Notes under the pieces: model-generated
What the model saw: the letters and a program-made list of their open reading frames with translations, nothing else
What the model was told of the DNA's origin: nothing
Database searches by the model: none
NCBI GenBank assembly: GCA_027038835.1
Contig: JALWGC010000019.1
Span: forward strand, 88,968 to 152,967
DNA length: 64,000 nt
From: Helicobacteraceae bacterium
GTDB taxonomy: Bacteria > Campylobacterota > Campylobacteria > Campylobacterales > Sulfurimonadaceae
Reading direction: 5' to 3'
In this document: piece after piece, positions 1 to 8,199 of the stretch
How positions within the stretch are numbered: the stretch's first letter is position 1
Layout: each line of letters opens with the position of its first letter
Made by a program: the position numbers and the translations under genes

Positions 1-101
1 CAAACGCCAAGCAGTTGGCGTCTTTTGTGGACTCCGTCGCTTCGTCCTTCGGACATGAAGCTTTGGTGCGGCTGCGGCAAACGCCAAGCAGTTGGCGTTT
101 G
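1..101. repeat. Duplicated hairpin repeat downstream of groEL
   Basis: A 21-base sequence beginning CAAACGCCAAGCAG occurs at 1-21 and again at 78-98. Each copy carries the palindrome CAAACGCCAA-4-TTGGCG; only the second copy is complete to TTTG. The two copies are 77 bases apart, so this may be the edge of a tandem repeat that continues to the left of the window. No gene could be supported in this stretch. Confidence 0.6.
78..101 (-). terminator. Possible groEL terminator hairpin
   Basis: A perfect 10-bp stem with a 4-base loop (arms 78-87 and 92-101) lies 13 bases past the groEL stop codon. A second, outer pairing of gctgcg (71-76) with cgcagc (107-112) could extend it. The minus strand shows no clear T-run after the stem, so it may be a stability element or a rho-assisted terminator. 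Confidence 0.45.
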
Positions 102-113
102 CTTATCGCAGCC

Positions 114-1751
114 TTACATCATGCCCATTCCGCCCATGCCGCCCATATCAGGTGCTGCAGGGGCAGCCGGTTTATCTTCTGGGATCTCGAAGACTGCGGC
201 TTCGGTAGTTAGAAGCAAGCTTGAAACCGATGTCGCATTTGTAAGAGCGACTCTCTCCACTTTAAGTGGGTCGATGATACCCGCTTCGAACATATCGACA
301 TACTCACCTTTTGCAGCATCGAAACCGGTTGTCTCATTGTCCGCATTTTCAACGGTATTGACAACAACTCCTGCATCGTATCCGGCATTTGTCGCTATTT
401 GTTTCATCGGTGCTTTGACAGCTCTTAAGATGATATCCGCACCTATTTTTTGATCGCCTTCTAGCTCAAGGTTCACTTTTGCAGCTGCTCTTACAAGTGC
501 CGCTCCACCACCAATGACGATTCCTTCTTCAACCGCCGCTTTGGTAGCTGAGAGTGCATCATCGACTCTATCTTTTTTCTCTTTCATCTCAGTCTCAGTT
601 GCAGCACCTACTTTGATGACCGCTACACCACCGCTAAGTTTCGCAAGTCGCTCTTGAAGTTTTTCTTTATCGTACTCGCTTGTAGTTGTCTCGATTTGCG
701 CTTTGATTTCGTTGATGCGTGCTTGAACCGCCTCTTTGTTACCTGCACCGTCAACGATTGTCGTATTGTCTTTATCCATAACGATACGACCTGCTTGTCC
801 AAGGTGCTCAAGTGTCGTTCCTTCAAGTGTGTGTCCTGTTTCTTCGCTAATGACCGTACCACCTGTAAGAACCGCTATATCTTGAAGCATCGCTTTTCTT
901 CTATCACCGAATCCCGGTGCTTTTACGGCTGAAACGTTAAGCACACCTCTTAGTTTGTTCACAACCAAAGTAGAAAGCGCTTCCCCTTCTATATCTTCGG
1001 CAATGATAACCATAGGTCTTCCGCTTTGTTGTATCTGCTCGAGTACTGGAAGAAGGTCTTTTAGGCTTGTAATCTTTTTATCAGTCAAAAGGATGAACGG
1101 ATTTTCAACTTCCGCAATCATCTTTTCGGTATTTGTAATGAAATACGGGCTTAGGTATCCACGATCGAACTGCATACCCTCGACTACATCGAGCTCATCG
1201 CTAATCCCTTTTGCTTCTTCAACCGTGATAACACCGTCTTGTCCTACTTTTTCCATCGCTTCTGCGATCATATCACCGATAGCACTGTCGCTGTTAGCCG
1301 AGATGGTCGCAACCTGCGCGATTTCGTTTTTATCTTTGATAGCTTTCGCATTGGCTTTGAGGTTTTCCAAAATCGCTTCACACGCTTTGTCCATACCGCG
1401 TTTCACTTCGATAGGGTTCGCACCGGCTGTGATGTTTTTAAGCCCCTCGCTAAAAATTGCATTGGCAAGTACGGTTGCAGTTGTAGTTCCATCACCTGCT
1501 TCATCAGCCGTTTTGCTGGCAACTTCTTTGACAAGTTGTGCTCCCATATCTTCGAGTTTGTCGCTAAGCTCGATCTCTCTGGCAACCGATACACCGTCTT
1601 TTGTAATAACCGGAGAACCGTAACTTTTTTGAATAAGAACATTGCGTCCTCTTGGTCCCATAGTCACTTTTACCGCATTTGCGAGTTTTTCAACACCTTT
1701 TGCGAGTTTGTTTCTTGCTTCATCTGAAAAAATTATCTCTTTTCCTGCCAT
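114..1751 (-). CDS. groEL: Chaperonin GroEL (60 kDa)
   Basis: ATP-driven tetradecameric folding chamber of the cytosol. The 545-residue product is the usual length and ends in the Gly/Met-rich tail (GGMGGMGMM). It contains the ATP-site GDGTTT motif near residue 87 and the GRNVLIQK region of the N-terminal equatorial domain. A reading frame two codons longer would start at GTG; the ATG at 1751 is chosen because AGGAG lies five bases before it and the product then starts MAGKEI, as in other GroELs. It follows groES by 41 bp and shares its promoter. Confidence 0.98.
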   Translation of the reverse strand: MAGKEIIFSDEARNKLAKGVEKLANAVKVTMGPRGRNVLIQKSYGSPVITKDGVSVAREIELSDKLEDMGAQLVKEVASKTADEAGDGTTTATVLANAIFSEGLKNITAGANPIEVKRGMDKACEAILENLKANAKAIKDKNEIAQVATISANSDSAIGDMIAEAMEKVGQDGVITVEEAKGISDELDVVEGMQFDRGYLSPYFITNTEKMIAEVENPFILLTDKKITSLKDLLPVLEQIQQSGRPMVIIAEDIEGEALSTLVVNKLRGVLNVSAVKAPGFGDRRKAMLQDIAVLTGGTVISEETGHTLEGTTLEHLGQAGRIVMDKDNTTIVDGAGNKEAVQARINEIKAQIETTTSEYDKEKLQERLAKLSGGVAVIKVGAATETEMKEKKDRVDDALSATKAAVEEGIVIGGGAALVRAAAKVNLELEGDQKIGADIILRAVKAPMKQIATNAGYDAGVVVNTVENADNETTGFDAAKGEYVDMFEAGIIDPLKVERVALTNATSVSSLLLTTEAAVFEIPEDKPAAPAAPDMGGMGGMGMM

Positions 1752-1792
1752 AATCACTCCTTTTTTTCTTTACTTTCTATATATAGCTAAAA

Positions 1793-2053
1793 TTATCCCT
1801 TGATTCCAAGTATGTCGGAAACCTCTAAAACCAAATACTCTTTTCCGTCTAATACAAGCTCGGTTCCCGAATACTTACCAAAAACGACCACATCACCCTC
1901 TTTGACATCCTCAACATCACTTCCGATAGCGAGCACTTTCCCTTCAGAAGGTTTTTCTTTCGCATTGTCGGGGATGATAATCCCGCTTGCAGTCGTATTG
2001 GTTTCTTCTACTCTTTCTACTAAAACTCTATCACCTAGTGGTTTGAAGTTCAT
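1793..2053 (-). CDS. groES: Co-chaperonin GroES (10 kDa)
   Basis: Heptameric lid of the GroEL chamber. The 86-residue protein starts [14 protein letters not shown], the classic GroES beginning, and contains the mobile-loop segment [13 protein letters not shown] around residues 17-29. AGGAGG stands five to six bases before the ATG. It is the first gene of the groESL operon, with a strong sigma-70 promoter and an inverted repeat immediately upstream. Confidence 0.98.
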   Translation of the reverse strand: MNFKPLGDRVLVERVEETNTTASGIIIPDNAKEKPSEGKVLAIGSDVEDVKEGDVVVFGKYSGTELVLDGKEYLVLEVSDILGIKG

Positions 2054-2104
2054 TTCAACCTCCTATTTAAGTTGATTCATTTTCTATCAATTTTTTCAGC
2101 AGGA

Positions 2105-2133
2105 ATTGTACACAATTTTTTTAACAATGTCAA
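2105..2133 (-). promoter_or_regulatory. groESL sigma-70 promoter
   Basis: On the minus strand a perfect -35 TTGACA (2128-2133) is followed after exactly 17 bases by a -10 TACAAT (2105-2110). The -10 lies about 50 bases before groES. A perfect -35 stands out here because most other promoters in the window show only a -10. Confidence 0.85.
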
Positions 2134-2134
2134 G

Positions 2135-2159
2135 AAGTTTAGTCATTCTCACTAAACTT
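2135..2159. promoter_or_regulatory. HspR/HAIR-like operator upstream of groES
   Basis: The inverted repeat AAGTTTAGT-N7-ACTAAACTT abuts the groESL -35 box. The 7-base spacer equals that of the HspR-associated inverted repeat (CTTGAGT-N7-ACTCAAG), and each inner 7-base half matches that consensus at five of seven positions. HspR is known to repress heat-shock operons in Helicobacter and Campylobacter. HspR binding here is an inference; CIRCE (TTAGCACTC-N9-GAGTGCTAA) is not present. Confidence 0.5.
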
Positions 2160-2206
2160 TCTTAAAAAAATAAAAGAAACTTTATTTATTTTAAGAAAAC
2201 AGATAC

Positions 2207-2212
2207 TATAAT
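2207..2212 (+). promoter_or_regulatory. -10 element of the glutaredoxin-like gene
   Basis: TATAAT in the context atacTATAATtgc, 28 bases before the ATG at 2240. No -35 is evident; A/T-rich tracts upstream are typical of Campylobacterota promoters. Confidence 0.5.
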
Positions 2213-2239
2213 TGCAAAAAAGAAAAAAGGAGAAAATTT

Positions 2240-2482
2240 ATGGAAAAGAAAAAACAAAAAAAGATAGTCCTTTTTACATCTCCAAGCTGCCATTGGTGCA
2301 AAGTCGCCAAAGAGCACTTCAAAAAAAACGGTCTGAAATTTAAAGAAATAGACATCACCAAAGACGAAAAAGCGGCAAAGGACTGTGAGAGACACGGTTG
2401 TAGAGGTGTACCGGTAGTACTTGTCGGCAGCAGATGGATTTGCGGCTTCGATCAAAAAGCCATAGAAAAAGCTCTTGGTTAA
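2240..2482 (+). CDS. Glutaredoxin-like thiol-disulfide protein
   Basis: An 80-residue single-domain thioredoxin-fold protein. It shows the redox motif C17-H-W-C20 after the first strand (VLFTSPS), the cis-proline segment GVPVV near residue 59, and a C-terminal helix. These are features of the glutaredoxin/NrdH group, which reduces protein or ribonucleotide-reductase disulfides in the cytosol. AAGGAG precedes the ATG. The specific partner cannot be told from sequence. It stands alone between groES (divergent) and tRNA-Met. Confidence 0.8.
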   Translation: MEKKKQKKIVLFTSPSCHWCKVAKEHFKKNGLKFKEIDITKDEKAAKDCERHGCRGVPVVLVGSRWICGFDQKAIEKALG

Positions 2483-2505
2483 TAAACTTTTAAGCAAAAC
2501 ACCAC

Positions 2506-2511
2506 TATAAT
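2506..2511 (+). promoter_or_regulatory. -10 element of tRNA-Met
   Basis: TATAAT in the context ccacTATAATtgcgacc, 20 bases upstream of the mature tRNA 5' end. The tRNA therefore appears to have its own promoter after the glutaredoxin-like gene. Confidence 0.6.
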
Positions 2512-2531
2512 TGCGACCTCCAAACATAAAT

Positions 2532-2608
2532 GTCAAGGTAGCTCAGCTGGTTAGAGCGCTGGTCTCATAAGCCGGAGGTCGGGAGTTCAAGTCTCCCTCT
2601 TGACACCA
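2532..2608 (+). tRNA. tRNA-Met (CAT anticodon)
   Basis: A complete 77-base cloverleaf: acceptor GTCAAGG pairs with TCTTGAC (one G-U pair), D-stem GCTC/GAGC, anticodon loop CTCATAA with anticodon CAT, T-arm GGGAG-TTCAAGT-CTCCC, discriminator A and encoded CCA. The acceptor starts with a G-C pair, so it is not an initiator. Elongator Met is most likely; a lysidine-modified tRNA-Ile read from CAT cannot be fully excluded without comparison. Confidence 0.9.
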
Positions 2609-2829
2609 TCTAAAATCCCCTAAATAACGAACTTTCAAGCACTTTTATCAAAATCACAATCACTTAAGAAACTGTCGGTGTTCACCTTGGGGTTCACTCT
2701 TATTCCGCCCATTCTAATATCAAGTGCAATTTCACCTAAGTTTTGCCAGACAACAACCTGCTCATTTCACTACGCCCATTCTTAAAAATTGCACTTGTTT
2801 TTAGAATTGGCATTTTTAGAATTGGCGTT
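2609..2829. other. Non-coding repeat-rich stretch after tRNA-Met, possible integration scar
   Basis: About 220 bp between convergent tRNA-Met and pfkA. It holds a 12-base inverted repeat (CAAGTGCAATTT at 2721-2732 and its complement at 2786-2797), a direct repeat CGCCCATTCT at 2706 and 2773, and a close direct repeat TTTTAGAATTGGC at 2799 and 2814. On the minus strand an open frame from about 2700 to 2626 encodes a short charged tail (starting MGGIRVNPKVNTD), which may be the broken 3' end of a lost gene. tRNA 3' ends are common integration targets, but no integrase or duplicated tRNA end is visible. Confidence 0.4.
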
Positions 2830-3792
2830 TCAGTCTAAATGTTCGAGTGCGTTTAAGATATCGTTGGGTATTTGGTATTTGTTTGCAGCAACTTCCGCTA
2901 TATCGACAAATTCGAAACTGCCTTCTTTATAGCCGATCGCTTTACCTATACGCTCGTTTGACAAAAGTGCATCGACAGCTTTGGTTACGAACGATGCAGC
3001 CATCATTCTATCGTAAACCGTTGGGTTTCCTCCCCTTTGAATATGTCCTAAAACACTTATACGTGTTTCAAAACCAAAAGTCCGCTCTATCCACTCTTTG
3101 AGTTCTCTGGAAGCTTCACACCCCTCAGCTACGACTGCAAGCAGGTATTTTCTGCCGTTTGCTATCTCGTTTGTGAGTTTCTTTTTTGCCGACGACTTCT
3201 CAAACTTCTTTTCGGGAATCAAGCAAATTTCCGCTCCGCTTGTAAGTGCGGAAACGGCAGCGAGGTAGCCACATTCTCTCCCCATCGTCTCCACGACGAA
3301 CGCTCTGTTGAACGCGCTTGCGGTATCTTTTATCTTGTCTATCGCATCGCGGATGACGTTCAGCGCGGTATCTACCCCCAAGCAATAGTTCGTTCCGTAG
3401 ATATCGTTGTCGATAGTTGTCGGAATACCTACAAAATTGATACCGAACTCTCTGTAAAAAAGCTCCATAGCACGAAAGGAACCATCGCCCCCTAACACGA
3501 CAAGCGAGTCTATCCTCTCTTTTTTTAGATTTTCATACGCCTGTTCTCTAAAGGAGCGTTGAAAGAACCGTTTGGAACGCGAAGTACGGATGATAGTACC
3601 CCCTAAATGGATAATACCCGCTACATCTTTGTAGCTCGCTTCTTTCAAACTACCATCGATAAGCCCCTCCAAACCGTCATATATGAAATACGGTTTTTCC
3701 CCTTTTTCATAAACATAATCGACGAACTTCTTTATAGCCGGATTCATCCCCGGAGCATCACCACCTGAACACATTATCGCTATCGCCATCAT
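2830..3792 (-). CDS. pfkA: ATP-dependent 6-phosphofructokinase
   Basis: Phosphorylates fructose 6-phosphate to fructose 1,6-bisphosphate in glycolysis (cytosol). The 320-residue length is typical of bacterial PfkA. Visible motifs are GGDAPGMN near residue 10, GGDGS near 101, the catalytic TIDND near 124, METMGRECGY-type VETMGR near 168, and the substrate loop GHIQRGGNP near 249. The glycine in GGDGS and a non-lysine before TIDND fit ATP rather than pyrophosphate use. Its ATG overlaps the stop of the upstream RND gene (ATGA), so translation is probably coupled. Phosphofructokinase is missing from well-studied Helicobacter and Campylobacter, so its presence is notable. Confidence 0.93.
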   Translation of the reverse strand: MMAIAIMCSGGDAPGMNPAIKKFVDYVYEKGEKPYFIYDGLEGLIDGSLKEASYKDVAGIIHLGGTIIRTSRSKRFFQRSFREQAYENLKKERIDSLVVLGGDGSFRAMELFYREFGINFVGIPTTIDNDIYGTNYCLGVDTALNVIRDAIDKIKDTASAFNRAFVVETMGRECGYLAAVSALTSGAEICLIPEKKFEKSSAKKKLTNEIANGRKYLLAVVAEGCEASRELKEWIERTFGFETRISVLGHIQRGGNPTVYDRMMAASFVTKAVDALLSNERIGKAIGYKEGSFEFVDIAEVAANKYQIPNDILNALEHLD

Positions 3793-6700
3793 CGAATCCT
3801 GTAAACAACCGCATAAAGCAGTGGGATATAGAGCAAATTAAGCACCGTCGCCCAAGCGATACCGAACCCAAGTGAAATCGCCATAGGCTGGAGTATCATC
3901 GCCTGTCCCGAAGCGAAGAACATCAACGTAAAAAGCCCCAACACGGTGGTCAAGGAAGTAAGCAATATCGGTCGTAGTCGTGTTCGAGCACGCCGCATAA
4001 GCTCTTCGGAATCTTTCGCTCGTTTGATAAAATCGACCATGATAAGTCCATCGTTGACAACTACTCCTGCAAGCCCGACAATGCCTATAAGCCCCGGCAT
4101 CGAAAGGTTGAGCCCCATGATAAAATGCCCGACAAAAACTCCAAGAAGCACAAGAGGAATGGTAGAGATGACGACAAGTGATTTGACGATCGAATCGAAC
4201 AGCCACACAAGGGTGATAAATATCAAAAATATCGCTATGGTTCCCGCTTGCATCATTTCACGAATATTTTTTTCATTCTCCTTCTCTTCCCCTTTGACAA
4301 CCACTTTGAACCCTTTGTTTTTGAGCTCGTTCAAAAGCGGTTTTAGTTTTTTCATCACCTCCATCGGAGTGATTTTTTTCTTATCGACCGTCGCGAATAC
4401 GTTTCGAATCCGCTCACCGTCTTCTTTTTTGATGGTAACGAATCCTTGCTTATAGATAAAATCGGCAATATCTTGAAGTGCGACAAGCTGTTTTCTGCCC
4501 GGAACTTGTAATTCCACCTCTTTTATGGAGTTTATGTAGGTGTCCAAACCGCTTTCGATTCGAATTCTCAAAAGCCCTTCGTCATTGAAGAGTTTTCCAT
4601 ACTCCCCTTTGAGGTAGTACGCTTGAAGTTGTTGCTGTAAAATACGCTCATCAAAACCAAGACGTTCTGCGTATTCGTTGAGCTTCAACTTCAATTCCTT
4701 CTCCCCTATGTCGGCATCGTCGGAGATATTGAACACCCCGTTTATCTTCCCAAGTGCATGCTCTATCAAGTGCAGTCCACGCACTATCTCTTTGTCCTTT
4801 TTGCCGCTTAGTCCAACTTCAATATCATGTGCGACTATACCCGCACCCGGAACTTTGACGACGAACTCTTCAAAAACTTTTTTGCCGTTTTTATCTTTGA
4901 GCTCTTTGACGTTTGCAAGCTGTTTTTGCACCTCTTTTGCTATCTCTTTGGCACTTTTCGTTCGGGTAAGAACCTTTTTGTCGTATTCGAGCGAAAGGTA
5001 GGGACTTATGTATTTATCGAAAAAGTTCACCGGGGCTCTTTCATGTAAATCTATGAAAATATGAAACATATTTTCCCCTAAATCGACTCTGTTTTTGGCA
5101 TCCATCTTGAATCCGACAACCGAAGTGATGGAGGAGATGTTTTGTTTGTCCATATACTTTAGCAACACATTTTCGACTTGTGTAACGTACTTTTCGGTAT
5201 CTTGCAAATCGTTGTTGATATCGACTTTACCGTACACGTACACCTGTGTCGTGTCGAATTCGGGAAAAAGTTGAAATTTGGAATGTTTGAGCATCACCCA
5301 CTCCGCTATCAAGATGCCCACTACCATAACGCCAAGCCAAATGTAACGATGGCGGAACAAAAAGTGCAACAAAGCGTCATAACGTGCATACATCCGTTCC
5401 CAAAACCGTTTGGTAAAACTCCCCTCTTTCGAAACACGCAAGAAATCTTTCGCATGAAGCGGGAGAAAATAAAACGCTTCGAAAAGGGAAGAAAGAAGTA
5501 AAACGGTTATCATAATAGGGATGATTCGAATGAACATCCCCATCTCTCCCGTCATCAAAAGCATAGGTAAAAACGCGAAAATCGTCGTTAGCGTCGCAGT
5601 CACGACTGCCGGAAACATCTCCAATGCACCCTGAATGACCGCTTCACGCCGCTGCATCCCCTCTTCGAGATGGCGATAGATGTTCTCCGCAACCACTATC
5701 GCTTCATCGACAAGCATCCCAAGTGCGATGAGCGCACCAAGGAGTGAAAGCATATTGAGGCTGTCTCCAAGCATCTCAGTCGCGACAAGTCCTATCATAA
5801 AACTCACCGGTATCCCCATCGCGACGACGATGGCTATACCGCGGTTGATGAAAATGAGCATCGCTATAAAAACGAGCATCAACCCAAACGCGATATTGGA
5901 AAAAACGACGTTAAGGCGGTTTTTGACCCATACGGAAGTATCGGTATAGATGCTGTATGTCACTTGAGGGTGCTTTTTGTGCAGTTGTTTGAGTAACTTT
6001 CGAATCTGCTTCACAAGTGCTATGGCGTTACCCTGCTTGCTTTTGGTTACGTTTACCGAGATGTTGCGTTTACCGTTGTAGTGGGAAAGTTCATTTTCGT
6101 CGCTGAGCTTGAAAGCGACATCGGCGATATCCCCTATGCGTACTTTTTTATCCCCTACCGAAATGATGGTATCGGCGACTTCTTTGTCGGTTTTAGGACC
6201 GTTGTAAGTGGAGATGTAGAGATGGGAAGCTTTTTGTTTGATAGTTCCTATAGGAAAAATGGAGCTAATGCCTGAAATCGACTGCACCACCAATGTCGGA
6301 TCGAGCCCATAAGCTTGCATCTTGTGAAAATCGAGGTCGATATCGAGCTCCATATCGGCATCCCCTCGGATGGTGATATCGCTCAAATCTTTAAAAGCCG
6401 AGAGTTTTTCTTTGAGCTCGTCGGCATATTCCAAAAGCTCTTTTTTACTCAAATCTCCAGAAAGAGCGATAAGTACAAGAGGGAAAGAGTGCTGCTTTAT
6501 CTGCGCAGTCGGTTCGTTCATATCGCTTGGAAGGTCGCGTTTGAGGTTGGAGATGACATCTTTGACATCTTGAAGCACCAAGATGTTGTCGCTTCCCTCT
6601 TTGATATCGGCGGTGATGTTGAAAAAACCGTTTTTTATAAACGTGGTGATGTCGCTTAACTCGCTGATATTGTTAAGATCGCTTTCTATCGAATCGACGA

Positions 6701-6893
6701 TCATTTTATCGAGTGTATCGGCACTCGCTCCCGCATACGCCCCTTTGATGGTAATTTTGTCCATGTTCATCGGAGGGAAAATCTCTTTTGGGATATTCGT
6801 ATAGGCGAAAATGGAAAGCAAAAGGATAAAAATCAAAAATATATGATTTAGTAGCGGCTTGTCTATGGCGAATTCTAAAAATTTTCTCAACAC
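3789..6893 (-). CDS. RND-family efflux transporter permease
   Basis: A 1034-residue inner-membrane proton-driven exporter of the AcrB/HAE superfamily. It has an N-terminal membrane helix (about residues 13-31), a large periplasmic loop, a block of helices near 330-480, a second periplasmic loop, and a final helix block from about 870. TM4 carries LVDEAIVVAEN, where the second proton-relay Asp of AcrB is Glu; TM10 carries GVVVNDGLIMVD. No adaptor or outer-membrane partner is encoded nearby, and the substrate is unknown. The start is GTG with GGAG upstream inside the end of ftsL. It sits between ftsL and pfkA in one unit. Confidence 0.9.
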   Translation of the reverse strand: MLRKFLEFAIDKPLLNHIFLIFILLLSIFAYTNIPKEIFPPMNMDKITIKGAYAGASADTLDKMIVDSIESDLNNISELSDITTFIKNGFFNITADIKEGSDNILVLQDVKDVISNLKRDLPSDMNEPTAQIKQHSFPLVLIALSGDLSKKELLEYADELKEKLSAFKDLSDITIRGDADMELDIDLDFHKMQAYGLDPTLVVQSISGISSIFPIGTIKQKASHLYISTYNGPKTDKEVADTIISVGDKKVRIGDIADVAFKLSDENELSHYNGKRNISVNVTKSKQGNAIALVKQIRKLLKQLHKKHPQVTYSIYTDTSVWVKNRLNVVFSNIAFGLMLVFIAMLIFINRGIAIVVAMGIPVSFMIGLVATEMLGDSLNMLSLLGALIALGMLVDEAIVVAENIYRHLEEGMQRREAVIQGALEMFPAVVTATLTTIFAFLPMLLMTGEMGMFIRIIPIMITVLLLSSLFEAFYFLPLHAKDFLRVSKEGSFTKRFWERMYARYDALLHFLFRHRYIWLGVMVVGILIAEWVMLKHSKFQLFPEFDTTQVYVYGKVDINNDLQDTEKYVTQVENVLLKYMDKQNISSITSVVGFKMDAKNRVDLGENMFHIFIDLHERAPVNFFDKYISPYLSLEYDKKVLTRTKSAKEIAKEVQKQLANVKELKDKNGKKVFEEFVVKVPGAGIVAHDIEVGLSGKKDKEIVRGLHLIEHALGKINGVFNISDDADIGEKELKLKLNEYAERLGFDERILQQQLQAYYLKGEYGKLFNDEGLLRIRIESGLDTYINSIKEVELQVPGRKQLVALQDIADFIYKQGFVTIKKEDGERIRNVFATVDKKKITPMEVMKKLKPLLNELKNKGFKVVVKGEEKENEKNIREMMQAGTIAIFLIFITLVWLFDSIVKSLVVISTIPLVLLGVFVGHFIMGLNLSMPGLIGIVGLAGVVVNDGLIMVDFIKRAKDSEELMRRARTRLRPILLTSLTTVLGLFTLMFFASGQAMILQPMAISLGFGIAWATVLNLLYIPLLYAVVYRIR

Positions 6894-6898
6894 CTCGC

Positions 6899-7189
6899 TT
6901 ACTCCTCGTCGTCAAACATCGTATCGGCTATTTGATTTTTAAACCGCATCGCTTCGACGGAAGATTCTATCACTTTATTTTCCTCTTTGAGTAAATCACG
7001 CTCCGCTCTTAGTTTGGCGATTTTTCTGCTTTCGTAGTAAATTTGCTGATGAATGTAGATTTTGAAAAACGCCAATGCGATAACGATGGCCATCACGAGG
7101 TAGGTCATAGCCAAGTAGTTCACATCGAGTTTTTTCTTCGGTGCTATCACCTCCTCGATCGAGTCTAAAAGTTCATCTTTATCTTTCAA
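6899..7189 (-). CDS. ftsL: FtsL-like septum protein
   Basis: A 96-residue bitopic membrane protein: short cytoplasmic N-terminus, one transmembrane helix at about residues 26-43, then a heptad-rich coiled coil (about 50-82). This architecture and its place directly after rsmH are diagnostic of FtsL, the small divisome protein that works with FtsB/FtsQ. Its primary sequence is poorly conserved, so the call rests on topology and position. It overlaps rsmH by 11 bases. Confidence 0.7.
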   Translation of the reverse strand: MKDKDELLDSIEEVIAPKKKLDVNYLAMTYLVMAIVIALAFFKIYIHQQIYYESRKIAKLRAERDLLKEENKVIESSVEAMRFKNQIADTMFDDEE

Positions 7190-8099
7190 TTTGAAACACC
7201 CTCAACTTCGCGCTTCTGCTACGTGGGTTTTGCGCCATCTCTTCTTTTGTAGCGGTTATAGGTTTCTTGGTGAGAATTTTTCCAAGAGCATGATCGTTGC
7301 CGCAGGTACAACGCATCGCCTCGCTTGGACAGATGCAAGATTTCGCCCATTTGGCAAAACGCTGTTTGACGATGCGATCTTCAAGCGAATGAAACGAGAT
7401 GATACCCACGGTGGAACTTTCAAGTTCGCTTCGCTCTATGGCATCCAAAAGGCGTGTCAATTCACCCAGTTCGTCGTTGACTTCGATCCGAATAGCTTGA
7501 AACACAAGGGTTGCAGGGTGGATTTTTTTCGTTTTTGGCAAGAACGACTCCAACATCTTGCTCAATTCGATCGCCGAAGAAAAAGGTCGTTTGGAGCAGA
7601 TGAGAGAAGCGACCTTTTTGGCGTTTTTCAACTCGCCGTACTCTTTGAGTATTCGCTCGAGCTCACCTTGAGAATAGCCGTTTATCACATCTGCGGCACT
7701 TAAAGGGCGCGATGCGTCCATTCTCATATCAAGCGTCTGGCTAAGAAACGAAAAACCCCGCTCTTTTTCATCGAGCTGCAACGAAGAAACCCCAATATCG
7801 GCTAAAATCCCTCGAGGTTGCACCCCTTCATCGAGTATGTTTTTCAAAACCTCGCTAAAACGCCCTTTGCGGATTTCGACACGATTCCCGTATTTTGCGA
7901 GCCTTTTTGTGCTGAACTCGATGGCGGTTTTGTCTTGGTCTATCCCGATAAGTTCGATGTTTGGATTGTGTTCTAGAAGCAGTGAAGAGTGTCCACCGTA
8001 CCCCATGGTACAATCAACGACCACCCCTTTGTCGATATGTGCGAAACTCTCCAGCACTTCATTGTACAAAACGGGGATATGGGGTATGTTCTCACTCAA
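7179..8099 (-). CDS. rsmH: 16S rRNA (cytosine-1402-N4)-methyltransferase RsmH (MraW)
   Basis: SAM-dependent methyltransferase acting on C1402 of 16S rRNA. At 306 residues it has the usual length and begins HIPVLYNEVLE, followed by the SAM motif DCTMGYGGHS near residue 29, GIDQD near 52 and the family signature ISFHSLEDRIVKQ near 233. The start is TTG at 8099, supported by AAGGA about nine bases upstream. First gene of the rsmH-ftsL-RND-pfkA unit; a -10 TATAAT lies about 30 bases before it. Confidence 0.95.
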   Translation of the reverse strand: MSENIPHIPVLYNEVLESFAHIDKGVVVDCTMGYGGHSSLLLEHNPNIELIGIDQDKTAIEFSTKRLAKYGNRVEIRKGRFSEVLKNILDEGVQPRGILADIGVSSLQLDEKERGFSFLSQTLDMRMDASRPLSAADVINGYSQGELERILKEYGELKNAKKVASLICSKRPFSSAIELSKMLESFLPKTKKIHPATLVFQAIRIEVNDELGELTRLLDAIERSELESSTVGIISFHSLEDRIVKQRFAKWAKSCICPSEAMRCTCGNDHALGKILTKKPITATKEEMAQNPRSRSAKLRVFQIER

Positions 8100-8126
8100 A
8101 TGCGCATCCTTGGAAAATATAGGTAT

Positions 8127-8165
8127 ATTATACTAAAGATATGTAAAGCTTTAAAATTATATAAT
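8127..8165. promoter_or_regulatory. Divergent -10 elements between rsmH and the receiver protein
   Basis: On the minus strand TATAAT at 8127-8132 serves rsmH; on the plus strand TATAAT at 8160-8165 stands 34 bases before the ATG at 8200. Neither has a convincing -35 box. The 100-bp divergent region is strongly A/T rich. Confidence 0.55.
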
Positions 8166-8199
8166 CAAACTCTAATATTTTCAAGCAAAGGTTATCTCT

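Noticed and set aside
2100-2160. CIRCE operator before groES
   Set aside because: The inverted repeat has a 7-base spacer and lacks TTAGCACTC/GAGTGCTAA; it fits a HAIR-like box better.
2240-2536. Minus-strand ORF of 116 residues opposite the glutaredoxin-like gene and tRNA promoter
   Set aside because: It lies antisense to a well-supported gene, has a low-complexity Phe-rich product and no ribosome site.
2830-3792. Pyrophosphate-dependent phosphofructokinase
   Set aside because: GGDGS has Gly after Asp and the residue before TIDND is Thr; PPi enzymes have Asp and Lys there.
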